Positions 1-7,353 are shown, counted from the stretch's first letter. The stretch: 7,353 nucleotides of DNA from Bacteroidota bacterium (GCA_030824175.1 JAVBYH010000363.1:1-7353); one strand, 5' to 3'. Program-made: numbers and translations. Notes: generated from the sequence alone by a model not told the origin.

Positions 1-66
1 ATGCGGTATAACGGTGGCGGCATAGATATCGATATTTTAATTTGTTGCTCAGTGCAGATCATTGAC
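1..66. other. Intergenic sequence beyond the rplS hairpin, no gene seen
   Basis: These 66 bases hold an AT-rich stretch with the 10-bp palindrome ATATCGATAT at 26-35. An open frame runs through from the first base on the plus strand, but it lacks a ribosome site and family resemblance and continues antisense into rplS, so I do not call a gene. Confidence 0.3.
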
Positions 67-89
67 AGGGCGAAACACCGTTTCGCCCT
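67..89 (-). terminator. Perfect hairpin downstream of rplS, probable transcript end
   Basis: An uninterrupted 10-bp inverted repeat (AGGGCGAAAC / GTTTCGCCCT) around a 3-nt loop lies 26 nt beyond the rplS stop. Position and stem strength fit the 3' end of the operon transcript. The classic T-run is missing on both strands: on the minus strand the stem is followed by TGTCAATGATC. It may thus be a terminator that does not need a T-run, a 3' stabilising stem, or a dispersed palindromic repeat. Confidence 0.45.
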
Positions 90-115
90 ACAATGCTGCT
101 GTTCTGATACACAGA

Positions 116-457
116 TTAACCGCTCGTCTTCTGGCGGATCTGTTTGGCGCCGAGGTCGCGGAGATAGTAGAGCTTCGAACGGCGGACGTTGCCCGTGCGA
201 ACCTTTTCGATCTTTGCGATGCGGGGCGAGTGGAGCGGGAAGATGCGTTCCACGCCGACGCCGTCGGACACTTTACGGACGCGGAATGTCGCACCGATGC
301 CCGAACCGCGCTTGCCGATCACGACGCCTTGAAATAACTGAATGCGTTCCTTGTCGCCTTCGACAACGCGGACGTGCACAACGATCGTGTCTCCGCTGTT
401 GAACGCCGGGATATCGGACCGCAGCTGAGCTGCTTCCACAAGTTGAATCTTATCCAT
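116..457 (-). CDS. rplS: 50S ribosomal protein L19
   Basis: L19 sits at the interface of the two ribosomal subunits, near bridges to the 30S body. The product is 113 residues, as usual (about 113-120). Family blocks in order: a start MDKIQLVEAAQLRSDIPAFN, GDTIVVHVRVVEGDKERIQL (22-41), FQGVVIGKRGSGIGATFRVR (43-62), GVGVERIFPLHSPRIAKIE (66-84) and RRSKLYYLRD at 92-101. The start is ATG with AAGGA 8 nt before it. It is the last gene of the rpsP-rimM-trmD-rplS cluster, a widely conserved order, and is followed by a perfect hairpin. Nothing is unusual in length or composition. Confidence 0.98.
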   Translation of the reverse strand: MDKIQLVEAAQLRSDIPAFNSGDTIVVHVRVVEGDKERIQLFQGVVIGKRGSGIGATFRVRKVSDGVGVERIFPLHSPRIAKIEKVRTGNVRRSKLYYLRDLGAKQIRQKTSG

Positions 458-465
458 TGGTCTGT

Positions 466-470
466 TCCTT
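466..470 (-). promoter_or_regulatory. Ribosome binding site of rplS
   Basis: On the minus strand AAGGA lies 8 nt before the rplS ATG at 455-457, in the 55-nt gap after trmD. No terminator-like stem is seen in that gap, so rplS is probably read together with trmD. Confidence 0.65.
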
Positions 471-512
471 CATGATAAAGTAAAGTTGTTCTATTATTCT
501 CTATACTTGCAG

Positions 513-1211
513 TCAACGCGGGGGCTCGTGATCGCCGAAGAGATCGGCCCTGCGTTGTTTTGTGCGCTGCATGCGCTGTTCCTCGCGCCATGCGGCAATT
601 TTCTTATGGTCCCCCGAGAGGAGTATCTCGGGCACAGCGAGTCCCCTGTATTCCGGAGGCCGCGTGTAGTGGGGACAGTCCAGCAGACCGTCCTGAAACG
701 AATCCGTGAGCGCCGATTCCCCGTCGCCGATCGCGCCGGGGATGAGCCTGACGACCGCATCGGTGACGACGAGGGCGGCAAGTTCGCCGCCTGTGAGCAC
801 GTAGTCGCCGATCGACAGTTCCCGCGTGACGAGCGTCTCGCGCACGCGTTCATCGACTCCCTTGTAATGACCGCAGAGGATGACGATGTTCTTCGAGAGC
901 GAGAGTTCGTTGGCGACGGACTGCGTGAAGCGTTCCCCGTCGGCAGTCATATAGATGATCTCGTCGTACTCGCGGTCAGCCTTCAGCGCGTCGATGCATT
1001 CGAAGATCGGTTCGGGTTTCAGGATCATTCCCGCCCCTCCGCCGTACGGCGGTTCGTCGAGCGTGTGATGCTTGTCGTGCGTGTAGTCGCGCAGGTCGTG
1101 CACCACGATCTCGACGATCCCCTTTGCGGATGCCCGTTTCAGGATGCTTTCCCTGAGCGGACTCTCCAGCAGTTTCGGCAGCGCGGTTAGGATATCGATG
1201 CGGATGCTCAC
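513..1211 (-). CDS. trmD: tRNA (guanine-37-N1) methyltransferase TrmD
   Basis: TrmD transfers a methyl group from S-adenosylmethionine to N1 of G37, next to the anticodon, which prevents +1 frameshifting. The product has 232 residues. It shows the SPOUT trefoil-knot features: HTLDEPPYGGGAGM (49-62), ILCGHYKGVDERV (111-123), SIGDYVLTGGELAA (133-146) and TDSFQDGLLDCPHYTRP (169-185). Asp170 and Arg155 align by motif with the catalytic Asp169 and Arg154 of the E. coli enzyme. The family usually has about 240-255 residues. This protein stops soon after the RRADLF element and lacks part of the variable C-terminal tail, so it should still be active. The start is GTG at 1209-1211, overlapping the rimM stop as GTGA, with AGGGAG 7 nt upstream inside rimM. 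Confidence 0.97.
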   Translation of the reverse strand: MSIRIDILTALPKLLESPLRESILKRASAKGIVEIVVHDLRDYTHDKHHTLDEPPYGGGAGMILKPEPIFECIDALKADREYDEIIYMTADGERFTQSVANELSLSKNIVILCGHYKGVDERVRETLVTRELSIGDYVLTGGELAALVVTDAVVRLIPGAIGDGESALTDSFQDGLLDCPHYTRPPEYRGLAVPEILLSGDHKKIAAWREEQRMQRTKQRRADLFGDHEPPR

Positions 1212-1744
1212 AGCGCGTCTCCCTCGAACAGTCCTTCGGGAGGATCGACCGTGACGGTCTTCGCGGTGATGTTCACAACGGAGATGAACTCCTTCACCGC
1301 CGGCATCATCACCTCGCCGTGCGTCGTCGTTATGACATAGAGCGTATTGCCCGCGGCGTTCATCACATCCTTCAGCGTGCCGAGTTCGCGCCCTGAAACC
1401 GAGAGCACCCGGCAGCCGATGAGATCGTGAATGTAGTACCGACCCGCCTGCGGCGCCTTGCGGCGCTCCTCTTCGATGTAAACGAAGAGGTTAACGAGGC
1501 CGTCGGCGGCATTCCTGTCGTCGACGCCCCGGAATTTCACATACACATCGCCGCCCCGGTCACGCGTGTGCTCGATGTGCATCGTGCTCGTCGTGTGTTC
1601 GTTCGGGCCGACCAGCACCGTCTGCAGAATGTCGTATTCCGCAGACGTGCGGGCGTATGAATATATTTTCACTTCACCTTTGATGCCGAAGACTTTTACG
1701 ATCTTGCCTGCGGCGTAGAGGTTTTGTCGTTGGTCAGAGTTCAA
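1208..1744 (-). CDS. rimM: 16S rRNA processing / ribosome maturation factor RimM
   Basis: RimM binds S19 and the 3' major (head) domain of 16S rRNA and helps mature the head of the 30S subunit. The 178-residue product (family about 165-185) has two beta-barrel parts. The N-terminal RimM domain has GKIVKVFGIKGEVKIYSY at about 13-30 and VYVKFRGVDDRNAADGLVN at 67-85. The C-terminal PRC-barrel has YYIHDLIGCRV at 103-113 and GTLKDVMNAAGNTLYVI at 122-138, ending in the usual PEGLFEGDAL. The start appears to be TTG at 1742-1744, overlapping the khpA stop as TTGA. No ATG or GTG occurs between it and the conserved LYAAGKIV, so this start is well supported. The gene overlaps trmD by 4 nt. A weak GAAG is the only ribosome site, so translation probably relies on coupling to khpA. 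Confidence 0.95.
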   Translation of the reverse strand: MNSDQRQNLYAAGKIVKVFGIKGEVKIYSYARTSAEYDILQTVLVGPNEHTTSTMHIEHTRDRGGDVYVKFRGVDDRNAADGLVNLFVYIEEERRKAPQAGRYYIHDLIGCRVLSVSGRELGTLKDVMNAAGNTLYVITTTHGEVMMPAVKEFISVVNITAKTVTVDPPEGLFEGDAL

Positions 1745-1971
1745 TCGTCTACTTCAAGAATTGCGCGTTTGCCGTTTTTCGCGGCGATCGCGCTCAGCAG
1801 CACACGCATGGCCTGGGCGGAACGTCCCTTCCGGCCGATTATTTTGCCGACGTCAGGATCCGCAACTCGCAGCTTCAGCACGATCTTGCCTTCCTTCTCC
1901 TCCTCAGTGATCGTAACCTTGTCGGGGCTGTCGACCAGCTGTCTCGCGATGTACTCGATGAATTCCTTCAT
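1741..1971 (-). CDS. khpA: KH-domain RNA-binding protein KhpA
   Basis: KhpA is a small cytoplasmic RNA-binding protein made of a single KH domain. In other bacteria it pairs with KhpB (Jag/EloR) and affects RNA levels, cell elongation and division; whether it does so here is inference. The product is 76 residues, the usual 75-80. It begins MKEFIEYIARQLVDSPDKV, typical of the family, and carries the KH core VADPDVGKIIGRKGRSAQAM with the GRKG loop at residues 46-49, which grips the RNA backbone. The ATG at 1971 is chosen over a TTG four codons upstream because of the well-placed GGAGG. The stop overlaps the rimM TTG start (TTGA). Position between rpsP and rimM is a common arrangement. A former name is YlqC. 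Confidence 0.93.
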   Translation of the reverse strand: MKEFIEYIARQLVDSPDKVTITEEEKEGKIVLKLRVADPDVGKIIGRKGRSAQAMRVLLSAIAAKNGKRAILEVDD

Positions 1972-2112
1972 GTCCGCCTCCAATGGAAGATGTTCGACCG
2001 TAGATTAAGTATCGTTCCGGATATATTGGAACGAATTTTCCGTCTGTTTAGTTCGACATCGTTCACCCAACCGCACGCATCAGGCCTTCTCTTCGTACGT
2101 CACCGGGGAGAG
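1972..2112 (-). other. Intergenic region between rpsP and khpA with a stem-loop
   Basis: This 141-nt gap interrupts an otherwise tight cluster. On the minus strand it contains a 7-bp stem TCGTTCC/GGAACGA (2012-2018 with 2028-2034) around a 9-nt AT-rich loop. No T-run follows, so it does not look like an intrinsic terminator. A short direct repeat GTTCGAC occurs at 1992-1998 and 2051-2057 on the plus strand. I see no convincing -35/-10 pair and no small ORF with a ribosome site. The stem could be an RNA processing or stability element between the S16 and KhpA-RimM-TrmD parts of the message, or could be chance. Confidence 0.3.
1977..1981 (-). promoter_or_regulatory. Ribosome binding site that decides the khpA start
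   Basis: On the minus strand GGAGG lies 5 nt before the ATG at 1969-1971. An upstream in-frame TTG (1981-1983) overlaps this site and so cannot be the start that it serves. Confidence 0.8.
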
Positions 2113-2523
2113 TTACGCCTCAGCAGGTTTCGCTTCCGCGGCTTTTTTCTTCCGCGCGATCTTGCGGCGGGCCTTGCGGTCGATTTCGTGCTGCAGCTTC
2201 ATCGCCTGCATCGCCTGCCATTTTTCCATTTCAAGCGTGATTGTCGCCTCGTCCTTTTTCTTGCGGATGAGGTGCCATTTCAGCCAGAGGCCCTTGCGGC
2301 TGAAGATGTTGCGCACTGTGTCCGTCGGCAGGGCGCCGTTCTTTAACCATCGAAGGATCTTCTCTTCCTTCAGATCGATCGACATGGGGTTTGTCTGGGG
2401 GTTGTAGATGCCGAGGGCTTCCAAGAAAGCTCCGTCGCGACGCGCGCGCGAATCTGCCGCCACAATTTTATAGATGGGTAATTTTTTCTTGCCCATGCGT
2501 TGAAGACGTAATCGTACTGCCAC
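2113..2523 (-). CDS. rpsP: 30S ribosomal protein S16 with C-terminal extension
   Basis: S16 is a 16S rRNA-binding protein needed for assembly of the small ribosomal subunit. The core is unmistakable: MAVRLRLQRMGKKKLPIYKI followed by VAADSRARRDG, then LGIYNP at 37-42 and WLKNGALPTDTVRNI at 59-73. The product is 136 residues, whereas many bacterial S16 proteins have 80-90. The extra part, from about residue 90, is a highly charged tail (RKKKDE, then helical and Lys/Arg rich, ending in AEAKPAEA), probably contacting rRNA on the ribosome surface. Long S16 tails are known in the Bacteroidota and relatives, so this is lineage-typical rather than a fusion. The start is GTG with a strong ribosome site. 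ffh lies 60 nt upstream and khpA follows after 141 nt. Confidence 0.97.
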   Translation of the reverse strand: MAVRLRLQRMGKKKLPIYKIVAADSRARRDGAFLEALGIYNPQTNPMSIDLKEEKILRWLKNGALPTDTVRNIFSRKGLWLKWHLIRKKKDEATITLEMEKWQAMQAMKLQHEIDRKARRKIARKKKAAEAKPAEA

Positions 2524-2530
2524 TGTACTG

Positions 2531-2537
2531 CTCCTTT
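2531..2537 (-). promoter_or_regulatory. Ribosome binding site of rpsP
   Basis: On the minus strand AAAGGAG lies 7 nt before a GTG codon at 2521-2523. It supports GTG as the S16 start, in agreement with the invariant S16 N-terminus (MAVRLRLQRMG). Confidence 0.75.
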
Positions 2538-2583
2538 GTTCTAGCCCCTCTGTCGAAGGATTGATGGTTTGTGTTGTGTATCG

Positions 2584-3906
2584 TTACCCGAAGCGCTGCG
2601 ACAAAACCTTGCTGATGCTTTTGCCTTTGGAGAAGTTCTTCATCAGCTTCTGCATGTCGGAGAACTGTTTCAGGAGCCGGTTAACTTCCTGAATGCTTGT
2701 GCCGCTACCCGAAGCGATGCGCTTTCGGCGCGGCCCGTTGATGATGTGCGGATGTTCGCGCTCTTCCCTCGTCATCGAGAGGATGATCGCCTCCACGTAC
2801 TTCAACTCTTTTTCGTCCACGTCGTCGATCTTGCCGAGGCGGCTGACGCCGGGGATCATGCCGAGCACCTGGCTCAGCGGCCCCATCTTCTTGATCTCCT
2901 GGAGCTGATCGTAGAAGTCCTCGAGCGTGAACTGCGACTTGCGTATCTTCTGTTCGAGCTTCTCGGCCTTGTCCTGGTCGAACGACTGCTGGGCCTTCTC
3001 GACGAACGACACGATGTCGCCCATGCCGAGGATACGGCTGGCCATGCGTTCGGGGTAGAACGGCTCGAGGGCGTCGAGCTTCTCGCCCGTGCCCACAAAT
3101 TTGATCGGCTTCTCGACGACGGAGCGGATCGAGAGCGCCGCGCCGCCACGCGTGTCGCCGTCGAGCTTCGTCAGGACCACGCCGTCGAAATCGAGGCGGT
3201 CGTGGAACGACTTGGCCGTGTTCACGGCGTCCTGGCCCGTCATCGCGTCGACGACGAAGAGGATCTCGTGGGGCGAGACGGCCTTCTTGATGTTCTCGAC
3301 CTCGCGCATCATCTCTTCGTCGATCGCGAGGCGGCCGGCGGTATCGATGATGACGGTGTCGCGCGCGTTCTTCCGCGCAAAGTCTATTGCGTTCTTCGCG
3401 ATCGCCAGCGCGGTGTCCGTGCGGCTCGTGAAGACGGGAACCCCGATCTGTTCGCCGAGGAGCATCAACTGGTCGATGGCGGCCGGACGATAGACGTCTG
3501 CCGCGACGAGCAAGGGCTGACGGCCCTTGCCCTTGAGCATGTTCGCCAGCTTGCCGGCGAATGTCGTCTTGCCCGAGCCCTGAAGACCGGCGATGAGGAT
3601 GATCGAGGGCGGCGTGTTCGAAAGCGTGATATCCGCCTTCTCGCTCCCCATGAGCACGACGAGCTCATCGTAGATGATCTTGATGATCAGTTGTCCCGGC
3701 GACAGGCTCGTGATGACTTCCTGGCCGACGGACTTCTGCTGCACACGCTCGATGAACTCCTTGACGACCTTGAAATTGACGTCGGCATCGAGCAGGACGC
3801 GCCGGACCTCGCGGAGGCTCTCGGCGATATTTTCAGGAGAAATTCTGCCCTGGCCGCGGAGGCGCTTTAGGGCATCATCTAATTTTTGTGATAACGCGTC
3901 AAACAT
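2584..3906 (-). CDS. ffh: Signal recognition particle GTPase Ffh (SRP54 homologue)
   Basis: Ffh binds the 4.5S SRP RNA and hydrophobic signal sequences on nascent chains, then docks with the FtsY receptor so that ribosomes are delivered to the SecYEG channel. The 440-residue product is close to the usual 440-460. Domains in order: N helical bundle (1-90); G domain with P-loop GLQGSGKT (107-114), DVYRPAA (137-143), DTAGR (188-192), TKLDGD (246-251) and GTGEK (272-276); methionine-rich M domain (from about 325) with GPLSQVLGMIPG (342-353) and the RNA-binding SGSGTSIQEVNRLLKQF (399-415). The second G element and insertion-box region distinguish it from FtsY, which would have an acidic N-terminal A domain and no M domain. 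The start is ATG without a strong ribosome site. It lies 60 nt upstream of rpsP, an adjacency found in several bacterial groups. Confidence 0.98.
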   Translation of the reverse strand: MFDALSQKLDDALKRLRGQGRISPENIAESLREVRRVLLDADVNFKVVKEFIERVQQKSVGQEVITSLSPGQLIIKIIYDELVVLMGSEKADITLSNTPPSIILIAGLQGSGKTTFAGKLANMLKGKGRQPLLVAADVYRPAAIDQLMLLGEQIGVPVFTSRTDTALAIAKNAIDFARKNARDTVIIDTAGRLAIDEEMMREVENIKKAVSPHEILFVVDAMTGQDAVNTAKSFHDRLDFDGVVLTKLDGDTRGGAALSIRSVVEKPIKFVGTGEKLDALEPFYPERMASRILGMGDIVSFVEKAQQSFDQDKAEKLEQKIRKSQFTLEDFYDQLQEIKKMGPLSQVLGMIPGVSRLGKIDDVDEKELKYVEAIILSMTREEREHPHIINGPRRKRIASGSGTSIQEVNRLLKQFSDMQKLMKNFSKGKSISKVLSQRFG

Positions 3907-4031
3907 ACTCTAAACGAAACGTGGGGTTGTGAGAGAGCATACGATCCTCGCCCGTCGGTGAGCCGGCTGCGAGAGCGGACTCCGACGACACAAAATCATA
4001 TATCCCGCACAATCCCTATGATAAAAAAAAT
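3907..4031 (-). other. Intergenic region between atpG and ffh: possible transcript boundary
   Basis: This 125-nt gap is much wider than those in the ATP synthase block. Read on the minus strand, a run of eight T follows one base after the atpG stop (4023-4030). No stable GC stem lies directly before it: the nearest, CAGCG/CGCTG with a 9-nt loop, ends about 15 nt away inside atpG. It is therefore not a convincing intrinsic terminator. Further down, TATGAT at 3995-4000 could be a -10 box, but no good -35 box stands at the usual distance. An imperfect stem (3953-3958 with 3982-3987, 6 bp, 23-nt loop, with the 8-bp palindrome AGCCGGCT inside) lies in what would be the ffh leader. The roles of all three elements are inferred. 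Confidence 0.35.
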
Positions 4032-4916
4032 TTAACTGGCTTGTCTCAGCGCTTCGGCGCCGCTGACGATCTCCAGGAGTTCCTTCGTGATCGCCGCCTG
4101 ACGCGCCTTGTTATAATTCAGCTCCAGGACGCGGATCAGATCCCGCGCATTCGTGCTGGCGTTTTCCATGGCGGTCATACGCGCCCCCTGTTCCGACGCG
4201 TTCGATTCGAGCAGAGCGCGCCACAACTGGAAATTCAGATGTTTGGGCACCAGGGCCTGTATGATCTGATCACCTGTAGGCTCGTAAATATAATCAATTT
4301 TTTTGTGAGATGCTTGATTTTTTTCTTGCGGAATGACGGGCAAAAACTGGTCGACGACGAGCTTCTGCTGGGCGGCGTTTTTGAACTCGTTATAGACGAT
4401 TTCGACCCTGTCGTAGTCGCCTTTCGTGAAGCCGGCAACGACGTCCTGGGCGATCGCGCGCGCGGTCCCGAAATTGAGTCCCTGGAAGATACCAACGTGC
4501 CTGGCGATGACGGTGAAGGCGCGTTTCGAGAAATATTCGGCGCCTTTCTTCCCGACGCAGATGAGCTTCACATTGCCCTGGGCGTTCAATTCCCTGTAGT
4601 TGGCCTCGATGTGTGCGGTGACCGCCTTGAAGATGTTCGAATTGAACGCGCCGCACATGCCGCGGTCGGCGGTGACGACGACGATGGCCACCGCGTTGAT
4701 CTCCCTCGGCGCGAGTTCGGGGAACTGGGCCGGATCGATCACGGAGGACAGATCCTGCAGCATCTCGGCCATTTTTTTCGCGTACGGCCGGGCCTGCATG
4801 ATGTTTTCCTTCGCGCGGCGCATCTTGGCCGTAGCGACCATCTTCATCGCCTTGGTGATCTTCTGCGTGCTTTTCACGCCGGCGATGCGGCGCTTGATGT
4901 CTCTCAGTGTAGCCAT
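4032..4916 (-). CDS. atpG: F1Fo ATP synthase subunit gamma
   Basis: Gamma is the central rotor shaft that turns inside the alpha3beta3 head and couples proton flow to ATP synthesis. The product is 294 residues (family about 285-300). The N-terminal helix MATLRDIKRRIAGVKSTQKI and then TKAMKMVATAKMRRA is the classic gamma start. DRGMCGAFN is at residues 84-92. The C-terminal helix carries ARMTAMENASTNA (245-257) and ITKELLEIVSGAEAL (276-290), the family's signature end. The ATG lies 15 nt after the atpA stop, and no clear Shine-Dalgarno sequence is present in that gap. The variable loop at about residues 196-212 is unusually AT-rich and contains two A7 runs on the coding strand. Beta and epsilon genes do not follow, since the next gene is ffh. 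Confidence 0.97.
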   Translation of the reverse strand: MATLRDIKRRIAGVKSTQKITKAMKMVATAKMRRAKENIMQARPYAKKMAEMLQDLSSVIDPAQFPELAPREINAVAIVVVTADRGMCGAFNSNIFKAVTAHIEANYRELNAQGNVKLICVGKKGAEYFSKRAFTVIARHVGIFQGLNFGTARAIAQDVVAGFTKGDYDRVEIVYNEFKNAAQQKLVVDQFLPVIPQEKNQASHKKIDYIYEPTGDQIIQALVPKHLNFQLWRALLESNASEQGARMTAMENASTNARDLIRVLELNYNKARQAAITKELLEIVSGAEALRQAS

Positions 4917-4931
4917 AGGGTGACCGTGATG

Positions 4932-6497
<1,566 letters not shown>

Positions 6498-6550
6498 GCT
6501 GTGTCTTCCTTTGTGCGATCAATTCAAGAATATGTGTTCAAAATCGGTCG

Positions 6551-7102
6551 TTAATTCCGGAGGCCGCCTTCGTGGAGTCTCGCCTTCAGCAATTCGAGCT
6601 GGCGGCGGAGGCTGCCGTCGAGCACCGTGTCTCCGACGCGGGCCACGAAGCCGCCCTTGAGGGACGTGTCGAGGCTGAAGACGATCGAGACTTTTTTCCG
6701 CGTGAACTCTTCGAGCTGCTTCTCGAGTTCCTTCCGCTGCTTCGGCGAGAATTCCACCGGCGTGCTCACGCTCACCCGCACGATGCCCATCGCGTCGTCG
6801 CGCAGCTCGAAATACTGCGTGAGGATCTCGAGCAGGTATTTCTCGCGCCCCTTCTGGACGATCTCAAGCAGGTACCCGCGCACGGTGTCGCCGATCTTTT
6901 TCCTGAAGATCTCGGTGAGGATCTCTTTCTTCTTGTCGGCCCTGATGACGGGGCTTTCGAGCGCCAGGCGGAGTTCGCGCGACTGTTCGACGGCCGTCTT
7001 GACGATCATCAGTTCGGCGGCGACGGCGTCGGGCTTCTTGCTTTCGGCCGTCAACAGCATCAGTGCGCCGGCATAACGGTGTGCAATGCGATACGTGCTC
7101 AT
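6551..7102 (-). CDS. atpH: F1Fo ATP synthase subunit delta (OSCP family)
   Basis: The delta subunit sits on top of the alpha3beta3 head and joins it to the b stalk. The product is 183 residues, close to the usual 175-185. The N-terminal helical domain begins MSTYRIAHRYAGALM, matching the family pattern in which a short polar start is followed by RYA and an alanine-rich helix. The conserved C-terminal OSCP signature is at about residues 148-173 (LKGGFVARVGDTVLDGSLRR and on). The ATG start lies 14 nt after the atpF stop, with a weak AGGGA element just upstream, and no better start is visible. It is followed by atpA after 53 nt, the widest gap inside the ATP synthase block. No frameshift or odd composition is seen. 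Confidence 0.95.
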   Translation of the reverse strand: MSTYRIAHRYAGALMLLTAESKKPDAVAAELMIVKTAVEQSRELRLALESPVIRADKKKEILTEIFRKKIGDTVRGYLLEIVQKGREKYLLEILTQYFELRDDAMGIVRVSVSTPVEFSPKQRKELEKQLEEFTRKKVSIVFSLDTSLKGGFVARVGDTVLDGSLRRQLELLKARLHEGGLRN

Positions 7103-7116
7103 GATTCCCTGACGTG

Positions 7117-7353
7117 TTAATTTTTCGGAAACTGCTGAAGGACCTTGTCGATCATTTTTTTCTGTTTCGACGCGTCGAGCGTTTCATCGAGCAGCTTCTC
7201 CGCGGCGGCGATTGCCATTTCCGTGATCTCGCCGCGCATCTCGGTGAGCGCCGTTTCCTTCTCGCGCTGGATCTCCTCTTTGGCCCGTTCCAGTTCCGCT
7301 TTCGCCTGCGTATGCGCCTTGGCGACGATCTCATTCTTCATCTGTTCGGCGAG
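7117..7353 (-). CDS. atpF: F1Fo ATP synthase subunit b, 3' part only (C-terminal 78 residues)
   Basis: This is the C-terminal part of the b subunit, the peripheral stalk that holds the F1 head to the membrane sector against rotation. The frame is open to the window edge, beginning LAEQMKNEIV, so the N-terminal membrane helix and the start lie outside. An internal ATG at 7341 is not a real start. The visible 78 residues are almost all helix-forming and charged (Glu, Lys, Ala, Gln), as expected for the long b-b coiled coil. They end in AEKLLDETLDASKQKKMIDK and then VLQQFPKN, a typical b-subunit C-terminus that contacts delta. The stop is 14 nt before atpH, which itself supports the call, because b-delta-alpha-gamma is the standard bacterial order. 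I cannot tell from this fragment whether it is a b or a b' subunit. Confidence 0.9.
   Translation of the reverse strand, partial: LAEQMKNEIVAKAHTQAKAELERAKEEIQREKETALTEMRGEITEMAIAAAEKLLDETLDASKQKKMIDKVLQQFPKN

Noticed and set aside
26..35. ATATCGATAT palindrome as an operator
   Set aside because: A single 10-bp AT-rich palindrome with no promoter or second copy nearby is easily due to chance.
1..402. Plus-strand open frame from the first base into rplS
   Set aside because: Most of it is antisense to rplS, with a Cys/Arg-rich shadow translation and no ribosome site; a gene end from outside the window cannot be shown.
486..1190. 234-codon plus-strand open frame opposite trmD
   Set aside because: It is almost exactly antisense to trmD and its translation shows no recognisable domain.
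1972..1983. Longer khpA starting at TTG 1983
   Set aside because: That TTG overlaps the GGAGG ribosome site, which is correctly spaced for the ATG at 1971.
2569..3870. 433-codon open frame on the plus strand opposite ffh
   Set aside because: It is fully antisense to a certain ffh. Its Arg/Asp/Leu/Val-rich translation resembles no family, and it arises from ffh avoiding TTA, CTA and TCA codons in that register.
4022..4075. Intrinsic terminator at the end of atpG
   Set aside because: The T8 run is real, but the only nearby stem (CAGCG/CGCTG) is about 15 nt away, weak, and within coding sequence, so the elements do not form a normal terminator.

Overview
The window is one minus-strand block of ten housekeeping genes with no mobile element, CRISPR array, tRNA/rRNA or phage signature. 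In the direction of transcription (high to low coordinates) the order is atpF (3' part only) - atpH - atpA - atpG - ffh - rpsP - khpA - rimM - trmD - rplS. The alpha subunit, including its N-terminal MADVRPDE start and its central sequence, resembles those of the Bacteroidota/Chlorobiota/Ignavibacteriota (FCB) group. A long C-terminal tail on S16 and an ATP synthase cluster lacking atpD/atpC after atpG fit that group too. The bases look moderately GC-rich. The lineage is inferred from recalled family resemblance, not from a search.

Region by region: 7353-4032 holds four subunits of the F1Fo ATP synthase: the b stator stalk, delta (OSCP-like), catalytic-core alpha and rotor gamma. They are spaced 14, 53 and 15 nt apart. 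The beta and epsilon genes do not follow gamma and must lie elsewhere. A 125-nt gap (3907-4031) then separates the ATP synthase genes from the protein-export/translation genes. It has a T-tract directly after the atpG stop, an imperfect stem-loop and a possible -10 box, so it is the likeliest transcription-unit boundary.

3906-116 is a translation-related cluster. It encodes the signal recognition particle GTPase Ffh, ribosomal protein S16, a small KH-domain RNA-binding protein (KhpA), the 16S maturation factor RimM, the tRNA m1G37 methyltransferase TrmD and ribosomal protein L19. khpA-rimM and rimM-trmD are joined by 4-nt stop/start overlaps (TTGA and GTGA), which points to translational coupling. 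A 141-nt gap with a stem-loop separates rpsP from khpA. The cluster ends at rplS, followed 26 nt later by a perfect 10-bp hairpin that probably marks the 3' end of the transcript.

I found no convincing previously undescribed system. The findings are small points of gene structure and regulation: non-ATG starts, intergenic hairpins, paired A7 tracts in atpG and the split ATP synthase locus. The many long plus-strand open frames are antisense shadows of these genes.
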